DNA from: Roseibacillus ishigakijimensis
GTDB taxonomy: Bacteria; Verrucomicrobiota; Verrucomicrobiia; Verrucomicrobiales; Akkermansiaceae
Length of the DNA stretch: 64,000 bases
Assembly: GCF_016595415.1 (NCBI RefSeq)
Contig: NZ_JAENIO010000002.1
Location: 1-64,000 of the forward strand
Reading direction: 5' to 3'
Shown here: positions 58,500 through 64,000 of the stretch, piece after piece
How the letters are laid out: every line of letters begins with the position of its first letter
Position numbering within the stretch: position 1 is the first letter of the stretch
Position numbers and translations under genes: made by a program
Notes under the pieces: model-generated
What the model was told of the DNA's origin: nothing
Database searches by the model: none
The model's input: only the letters and a program-made list of their open reading frames with translations

Positions 58500-60158
58500 A
58501 TGAAATACGAATCTGTCATTCCCAAAAAAGAAATCGACCACTTGGCCGAAGCTTTGCGGAATCAAACTCTGACTGACGAGGAGGCTGATCGTCTGCGCAC
58601 AATCATCCGCAAGCACCCCCGCGCCCGTCGGCGTCTCGTGGAGCATCTCTATCTGAGCGGGATTCTTCGCGATGAGCGCTACCGCTGGGAGCATGTCGGT
58701 CTGGAAGAAAAGATTGTTCCCATCCGTGAGGAGGTGGAAAAATTCCGTCCCCGCCAGTCCTGGGTGCCGGCCTTGGCGGCCTGTTTTGTGGGAGCACTCG
58801 GTCTTCTTTTCTACGTGATCTTTTCTAAGCAGGAGGTCGCCCCAACCATCGTGCGGCAAGGACCTCCGGCTGCCAGTCGCGACAATATCGCAGTCGTTTC
58901 CCGCCTCAGCCAGGTGCGTTGGGCGGAGGGAAGCGAGCAGCGGGCGCAAAAGCGGGGGCAGGCCCTCACTGCCGGGGTGGTGGAACTCGAGTCCGGCCTC
59001 CTCCAAATCGATTTTTACTCGGGAGCCACCGTCACTCTGGAAGGCCCCGCCCGCCTGGAGTTGGTCAATGCCGAGCTGGCTCGCCTGGAGCACGGCAATC
59101 TCTGGGCCAATGTGCCTCCGCCGGCCCAAGGATTCCGGGTCGAGAGTCGCTCCTTTGACGTTCTTGATTTGGGCACGGAATTCGGCATGTCCGTCACTCC
59201 CCAGGGAGATGGCGAGGTCCATGTTCTCGACGGCGAAGTGGAAGTTTATCAGCCCGGGCAAAAGGTGAAGGGCGAGGAAAAATTGCTCACCACCGGGCAG
59301 GCTCTGCGGGTGGGTGCGGATGGCCGGAGGGAGGCCATGGCTTCGGCGCCCAAGCGCTTCCAGGGCACCCGACGGCTGGATGAAGAAGCGGATCGGCGCC
59401 GCAAGATGTGGACCTCTTATCGCGACGGACTCAAGCAAGACCCTGATGTCGTGCTCTATTACGATTTCGAAGAAAACAGCCGCTGGGCCCGCCGACTACC
59501 CAACGTGGCCAAGAAGGCCGAAGCGAATACCGATGGGGCGATCGTGGGGAGCGAATGGGGGGAAGGTCGCTGGTTTGGCAAGCAAGCCTTGCAATACCGC
59601 AATCCCTCCGACCGCGTGCGCCTGCACTTGGATGGCCGCTTTTCCTCCCTGACCCTTGTGGCTTGGGTGCGGGTCGACTCACTGAAGAATTCCGAGATTT
59701 CCCTTCTCCATCCCGAGACTCGCCAGGATCGTTTCATCCACTGGACACTGGTCAACGTGAATGACCAAGGTGAGAAGATGCACGCTCACTTCGCCGAATC
59801 CATCAAGACCGGGGGAACCAACGAGGGGCGGAATCACTACCACTTTGCCACCGATCTGCTGCGACCAGCCGGGAGCTCGCTGGGAGAGTGGATGCAGCTC
59901 GCGCTGGTCTACAATCCGGCGGGCAATATCGTGAAACAATTCCAGAACGGGCAATTGGTGGGAGCTCTTCCTCTCAAGGAAAAGCGGGTGCTGGAAATTG
60001 GCACAGCCGATTTGGGCAACTGGCCCTACAAGGAATGGGCGAAGGACACGCCCTTTGAGGTGCGGAACCTCAATGGTGCCATTGATGAATTCATCGTCAT
60101 TCGGCGGGCCTGGACCGAGGAAGAAGTGCTCAGCCACTATCAAGTCGGCAAGCCCTGA
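58500..60158 (+). CDS. FecR-domain membrane protein with C-terminal LamG-like domain
   Basis: A 552-residue inner-membrane protein and probable anti-sigma or signal-transfer partner. The cytoplasmic N-terminus (1-88) is helical. A membrane segment spans 89-108. The FecR domain (about 125-260) has FDVLDLGTEFGMSV. A LamG/concanavalin-like domain (about 330-550) probably binds sugar. AAGGAGG at 58484-58490 overlaps the sigma factor stop, and ATG 58500 follows at good spacing, so the pair is coupled. FecR proteins pass an outer signal to their sigma factor; here the LamG domain would be the sensor. That is inference. Confidence 0.92.
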   Translation: MKYESVIPKKEIDHLAEALRNQTLTDEEADRLRTIIRKHPRARRRLVEHLYLSGILRDERYRWEHVGLEEKIVPIREEVEKFRPRQSWVPALAACFVGALGLLFYVIFSKQEVAPTIVRQGPPAASRDNIAVVSRLSQVRWAEGSEQRAQKRGQALTAGVVELESGLLQIDFYSGATVTLEGPARLELVNAELARLEHGNLWANVPPPAQGFRVESRSFDVLDLGTEFGMSVTPQGDGEVHVLDGEVEVYQPGQKVKGEEKLLTTGQALRVGADGRREAMASAPKRFQGTRRLDEEADRRRKMWTSYRDGLKQDPDVVLYYDFEENSRWARRLPNVAKKAEANTDGAIVGSEWGEGRWFGKQALQYRNPSDRVRLHLDGRFSSLTLVAWVRVDSLKNSEISLLHPETRQDRFIHWTLVNVNDQGEKMHAHFAESIKTGGTNEGRNHYHFATDLLRPAGSSLGEWMQLALVYNPAGNIVKQFQNGQLVGALPLKEKRVLEIGTADLGNWPYKEWAKDTPFEVRNLNGAIDEFIVIRRAWTEEEVLSHYQVGKP

Positions 60159-60185
60159 GCCCGGCTTGTCGCGATTCTTTTTTTC
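60149..60185 (+). terminator. Terminator after the FecR/LamG gene
   Basis: CAAGCC (60149-60154) pairs with GGCTTG (60163-60168) around CTGAGCCC. A T-rich run follows within 10 bases. The hairpin overlaps the stop codon. Confidence 0.6.
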
Positions 60186-60286
60186 ATTTTTTTGCAAGGA
60201 TTTCAAGGGAGGAACATCTCCACTCATGGCACTCTCGGCCTCAACGGGTCATCGCGGAAAGGGGTGCCGGAGCATTAAAGAAATCC

Positions 60287-62425
60287 ATGAAATTGACATC
60301 AAATTTGTGGCGACTCTCGTCGCTGGCGGCCTTTGCAGTGAGTTTTTCCAGTTGGGCTTCGGCCCAGATTGTGAGCGATGATTTTGAATCCTATGCCGAT
60401 GGCTCGACGATTCCCAATCAGACTTTTAATCCCGATTTTGAGGAAGACGGAGAGACTCCCCATCCGAAAGCCTATCTGAAGAACCTCATCACCGCGGCCA
60501 CCGGAGTCGGCTTGGACGCTTCGCAAGGCGCGAGCATCGATACCCAGACCGTGGAGGGAAATTACCGGGTCGCTTGGAACGAAGGGGTGGCGGGATCCTT
60601 TTACCAGTTCAAGGCCAGCTTCCAGATGACCATCAACCACTTGGTTCCGGAGGCTAACAATCACACCGTGGCCAGTGTCGGTTTCAGCAATAAACCCGAG
60701 TGGTGGAATGGCTCGAATATCACCGTCAACCTCGTGCGCCGGAATAGCGGCTTGAATTTCGCGCTTAGTGGCATCGGGAAAGACACCACGGAACAAGAGC
60801 CGTGGCAGGTGGTCGGCTGGGAGCCCCACACCAAATTAGGCCTTCCTGCTGAATTGCCCGCAGAGGGAGAGACGGCCACCAGTGACTGGTTCACCATGGT
60901 TTTGACTCTTCATGATACTGGCAATGAGGATGCCGGACGCACTTTGTGGAATGTCATTGCGGAGATATTGGATGAAACGGGTGCGGTCGTGCTCTCGCAC
61001 ACCGTCAACGATCGCCTGTTTACGGAGGTCAATAACGTGCCTCAGAACGGCGAGAATGATCTTTTTTCTCCTGGCGACCCGCTCTATCCGGTCGTGGTCG
61101 TGCCGTGGGTCGACCCGGACGGAGGAACCGGTCCCATCAGCGGCAATGGCTACCAAACTTTGGTGGGAGGGGGTCTCTCGGCATTGGTTTTCGACAACCT
61201 ACAGGCCGGGGGAGCGAGCGAGGACAGCGAAGATCCCGATGGCGATGGCTTTTCCAATGCCTTGGAGCTCGCCAATGGCAGCGACCCTTTTGATGCCGCC
61301 AGCGACCCGGCCTCCCTCTTTTCCATTGGTTTCACCGCAGACGAGGGCTACGTGGACTCCACGATCACGATAGTTGATAGTGGCGGCACGCCCGAAGATC
61401 CCAGCGATGACTTTCCCCAGGCAAGTGCCGATGGCTTGGGCACCCAACAGGCGTGGCTCGGACAAAATATCATCGTGCAGGATACTGCCGGGACCGGGCA
61501 GGCCTGTGCCGAGACTGGCTATCTGCGGGCGACTTGGGGCAATGGCGTGATGGGAGGAACGGGTGGCGTCGCCCAGACTGATGAGGTCATCGCCGTGGGG
61601 GACTCCTTCCAAATGGAGGTGCTGCATTCCTTCACCCTTGATGCCGCAGGGCCGAATGCGCCCCTCGGGATTTTCGGCTATCTCCCTGAGCGCACGGGTA
61701 ACGATGCCCCTGCGGAAGGATTCTCAGTGAAGTATTCGGCCTTCAACCAATCAGTGAATGGCGGGGGCGTGAAATTCATCGTCGACAAGAATCAGGAAGG
61801 GGCAGAGGAGAATGCCAGCGCCCTCATCATTCCCGGTCACGAACTGGGTCTCGATCCCGCTGATGTGTTGGGAAATGGGGCTGACTTCGAGTCCGATCCC
61901 GTGCGCATCACCTACACCATTCTCGCTGAGAATGGCGATGACCTGGGCTGGGATGGCAACTTCACGGTGCAGGAGTTTTCTATCGAGAATCTGGCAACCG
62001 GGATGACCTACGACTACGATTTGGAGACCTCACCAGTGAGCTTCGCCTGGACTGGGGGTGGCTTCGCCCTGCCCAATACCGATGCCTTCCTCACCATGCA
62101 ACTGGGGCGCACGAATGCGAGCAATCACACGACCGAGTGTGTCGATGCGGTCACAGTGAAGCGAGCCATCGAGCCGGATGTGGTGGTGGATCCGCCAAGC
62201 GGAGGACTGGCCATCACCGACAGCGGATTTGTCGATGAGAACACCTTTTTCATCGAGTTCAGCCCCGGTGGTCTCGGCTATAAGGTCACCACCGCCGCCG
62301 GACTGGATTTCGTCAACAGCGCCAGTGAGGTCACGACTTCTCTCGAGCCCACTGCGGAGGGAGAGAACCGATTCGAGTTCGCGGTCAGTGGGCCCACGGG
62401 CTTCTTCCGGGTCGAGGAAGAGTGA
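60287..62425 (+). CDS. Secreted two-domain surface protein with DxDGDG repeat
   Basis: A 712-residue exported protein. A signal peptide covers about 1-26. Two related beta domains lie at about 30-310 and 345-630: the stretch 91-118 (GNYRVAW...FQMTINH) resembles 411-447 (GYLRATWGNG...SFQMEVLH). Between them is a thrombospondin-type-3-like loop with DPDGDGFSNALELANGSDP (about 316-334). The C-terminus (663-712) ends in GFFRVEEE, like the terminal module of other secreted proteins here. It follows the sigma/FecR pair by 128 bp across a terminator-like hairpin, so it may be a target of the sigma factor. The ligand is unknown. Confidence 0.8.
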   Translation: MKLTSNLWRLSSLAAFAVSFSSWASAQIVSDDFESYADGSTIPNQTFNPDFEEDGETPHPKAYLKNLITAATGVGLDASQGASIDTQTVEGNYRVAWNEGVAGSFYQFKASFQMTINHLVPEANNHTVASVGFSNKPEWWNGSNITVNLVRRNSGLNFALSGIGKDTTEQEPWQVVGWEPHTKLGLPAELPAEGETATSDWFTMVLTLHDTGNEDAGRTLWNVIAEILDETGAVVLSHTVNDRLFTEVNNVPQNGENDLFSPGDPLYPVVVVPWVDPDGGTGPISGNGYQTLVGGGLSALVFDNLQAGGASEDSEDPDGDGFSNALELANGSDPFDAASDPASLFSIGFTADEGYVDSTITIVDSGGTPEDPSDDFPQASADGLGTQQAWLGQNIIVQDTAGTGQACAETGYLRATWGNGVMGGTGGVAQTDEVIAVGDSFQMEVLHSFTLDAAGPNAPLGIFGYLPERTGNDAPAEGFSVKYSAFNQSVNGGGVKFIVDKNQEGAEENASALIIPGHELGLDPADVLGNGADFESDPVRITYTILAENGDDLGWDGNFTVQEFSIENLATGMTYDYDLETSPVSFAWTGGGFALPNTDAFLTMQLGRTNASNHTTECVDAVTVKRAIEPDVVVDPPSGGLAITDSGFVDENTFFIEFSPGGLGYKVTTAAGLDFVNSASEVTTSLEPTAEGENRFEFAVSGPTGFFRVEEE

Positions 62426-62488
62426 TCGCAGCCGGAGCCTCTGCCTCTCATCGGGCTGGACTGCTTCCATTTGTTTATTTTGCTAAGA

Positions 62489-62524
62489 AAAAAACCGCCC
62501 GGGGGAAACTCTGGCCGGTTTTTT
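62489..62524 (+). terminator. Terminator after the secreted two-domain gene
   Basis: AAAAAACCG (62489-62497) pairs with CGGTTTTTT (62516-62524), a perfect 9-bp stem with an 18-base loop and a T-run. Confidence 0.75.
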
Positions 62525-62562
62525 GCGTTTAGCTCGCGTTCTCTTTCCGCTTGGGTAGGGCT

Positions 62563-63474
62563 ATGGAAATTCGTTCCGTTGCCATCGTGGGGGCTGGGGC
62601 CGTCGGGAGCTATTACGGCTGTCGCATTGCGCAAACTGGCCGGGAAGTCCGTTTTCTACTGCGATCGGACTATGAGACCGTGTGCCAGGAAGGATTTCGG
62701 ATCAGCAGCTGTGAGGGCGACTTTGATTTCCCTCAGCCGCAAGTTTTTCGTTCTCCGCAAGAATTGGGGCCCGTTGACCTCGTGATTGTGGCCTGGAAGG
62801 CTACGGCCAATGGCGCAGCCCGCGAGGTGATCTCCCCGCTTCTGCATGAGGAGACCCGTATTCTCACCTTGCAAAACGGGCTCGGAAACATCGAGTTCCT
62901 GGAAGATTGCTTCGGCGTCGGGCGGGTGCTGGGCGGAATCTGTTTCGTGTGCATCAATCGCCTGGCGGCGGGAGTCATCTCCCATACGGCCGGGGGGCAA
63001 ATCACCCTGGGAGAACGGGAGGCCTCGGGAGTCCTGGCTCAAGTAGCCACTCTATTCGGGCCTCACGTCAAGACCCAGGTGGTCGCGGACCTCCCCCTGG
63101 CCCAGTGGAAGAAGCTGGTGTGGAATATTCCCTTCAACGGCTTGTGCGTGCGGGAGGGCGGCATCGATACTGCCGAGCTGCTGGCGCGTCCGGGCAAGGA
63201 AGAGGAGGTGCGAGCCCTCATGGCCGAGGTGCAAGCAGCGGCGGCAGCCTTGGGGCATCACATTCGGGATGATTTTGCGGATGAACAAATCAGCAAGACC
63301 CGTGCGATGGGTGCCTACAAGCCCTCCAGCATGCTGGACTACGTAAATGGCTATCCCCTCGAGGTGGAGGCAATCTGGGGCGAGCCCCTCCGGCGGGCGC
63401 AGGCGGCGGGAGTGACCGTGCCCCGGCTGGCCAGGCTCTACCGCGACCTCTGCCAGCTTGATGGCGCATCCTGA
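62563..63474 (+). CDS. panE: 2-dehydropantoate 2-reductase
   Basis: A 303-residue ApbA/PanE family NADPH reductase making pantoate for coenzyme A. GAGAVGSYYG at 10-19 is the Rossmann loop. QWKKLVWNIPFNG contains the expected catalytic lysine. The C-terminal SMLDYVNGYPLEVEAIWGEP holds the substrate-binding Ser and acidic residue. Length is normal. ATG 62563 is preferred to the in-frame ATG 12 bp upstream. Ketopantoate reductase is the main role, but the family includes paralogues with other 2-keto acid substrates. Confidence 0.9.
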   Translation: MEIRSVAIVGAGAVGSYYGCRIAQTGREVRFLLRSDYETVCQEGFRISSCEGDFDFPQPQVFRSPQELGPVDLVIVAWKATANGAAREVISPLLHEETRILTLQNGLGNIEFLEDCFGVGRVLGGICFVCINRLAAGVISHTAGGQITLGEREASGVLAQVATLFGPHVKTQVVADLPLAQWKKLVWNIPFNGLCVREGGIDTAELLARPGKEEEVRALMAEVQAAAAALGHHIRDDFADEQISKTRAMGAYKPSSMLDYVNGYPLEVEAIWGEPLRRAQAAGVTVPRLARLYRDLCQLDGAS

Positions 63475-63536
63475 GTCCCTCTTCTTTTGCCACCGTTTAC
63501 CATTGCGACCGCGCGAAAGACTGAAAGAATCCCGCC

Positions 63537-64000
63537 GTGGAAATTCTCAGCAACAGTGTGTGGGTCGTTTTCGGCTTGGTTCTGCTCTATTACGGCGCGG
63601 AGTGGTTGGTTAAAGGAAGCAGTGAATTGGCCCTGCGGGTGGGAATCTCGCCCCTCGTGGTCGGATTGACGGTGGTGGCCTTTGGCACGAGCGCTCCGGA
63701 ATTGCTCGTCAGCGTCAGTGCCAATATGAAGACCCCTCCGGAAGGGGATATCGCCTTGGGCAACGTCGTTGGCTCCAATATTTGTAATCTTGCCCTTGTT
63801 CTCGGCATCGCCGCGCTTATCCGGCCGTTTTCGATTCACCGGCAAGTTCTCAAGCGCGAGATGCCGATTTTGCTAGTTGCGACCGGGCTCTTCGTGGTCA
63901 TGCTGATGGATGGCCGCATCAGTCGCCTCGAAGGGGGAGCCCTGGCCCTGGGGGTGGTGCTCTACACCGTGAGCAGCATCCGACGGGGAAAAAAAGGCGA
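63537..64000 (+). CDS. Calcium/sodium antiporter of the CaCA family (3' end outside window)
   Basis: The first 154 residues of a YrbG-like cation/Ca2+ exchanger are seen. The start is GTG 63537. At about 36-65 the alpha-1 repeat reads PLVVGLTVVAFGTSAPELLVSVSA in outline, with GNVVGSNICNL following, which are the ion-binding motifs. Four membrane segments are visible before the window ends. It exports Ca2+ or Na+ by exchange across the inner membrane. It is 62 bp after panE. Confidence 0.92.
   Translation, partial: MEILSNSVWVVFGLVLLYYGAEWLVKGSSELALRVGISPLVVGLTVVAFGTSAPELLVSVSANMKTPPEGDIALGNVVGSNICNLALVLGIAALIRPFSIHRQVLKREMPILLVATGLFVVMLMDGRISRLEGGALALGVVLYTVSSIRRGKKG

Overview
The window is chromosomal DNA from a member of the Verrucomicrobiota, most likely class Verrucomicrobiae and probably aquatic. 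No rRNA is present, so this rests on gene content. It has two large PVC-type (Planctomycetes-Verrucomicrobia-Chlamydiae) secreted cytochrome c proteins, two sulfatases, a Verru_Chthon cassette protein A homologue, a Rhodopirellula/Verrucomicrobium-type sigma factor next to a FecR/LamG protein, a PEP-CTERM protein, and secreted proteins with thrombospondin-type-3-like DxDGDG repeats. Coding density is high and most intergenic gaps are short. I found no tRNA or rRNA gene, no CRISPR array and no prophage.

Layout. 1-95 is the outer end of an insertion sequence cut by the window edge, followed by a probable gene remnant. 725-6347 carries ilvD, a PatB/MalY-type C-S lyase and a PVC cytochrome. 6597-10358 is a gspE-gspF-like secretion or pilus pair with a small membrane-anchored third gene. 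10470-19662 holds two sulfatases, queD, putP, a secreted HExxH protein and a second PVC cytochrome 9 bp upstream of the second sulfatase. 19762-24193 is a sugar or sugar-acid catabolic cluster (PAS-AraC regulator, Gfo/Idh oxidoreductase, TIM-barrel isomerase, DapA-type aldolase) with a Uma2 nuclease gene inserted on the opposite strand.

24288-29987 is the most striking region. Four tightly packed minus-strand genes encode a Xre/ParS antitoxin, a RES toxin, a YhaO/SbcD-like nuclease and a YhaN/SbcC-like ATPase. This looks like one operon joining an NAD-depleting toxin-antitoxin pair to a DNA-end-processing complex. It is the best candidate here for an undescribed defence or stress system.

30090-35481 is a five-gene minus-strand run: Tat-exported small protein, tail-collar protein, giant Calx-beta protein, PEP-CTERM protein and SDR dehydrogenase. 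35643-47434 holds DUF368 and DUF502 membrane proteins, a GbsR-like regulator, sufT, a SWIM-SNF2 helicase, larE, a secreted trypsin-like protease, a His-rich lipoprotein, a UvrD-type helicase and rpiB. 47445-53452 holds a hydrolase, a VOC protein, serS, a 48-bp tandem repeat, a DUF6498 protein, queG and a His-loop permease. 53525-62425 is a surface-protein locus: a giant pilin-like protein with a 1-bp-coupled partner faces a sigma factor, a FecR/LamG protein and a duplicated secreted protein. The right edge holds panE and the start of a CaCA antiporter gene.

Two themes recur. One is degradation and uptake of external material: sulfatases, PVC cytochromes, a sugar cluster and secreted proteins. 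The other is surface biogenesis and its control. Several secreted proteins share a C-terminal module ending in an aromatic-Arg motif.
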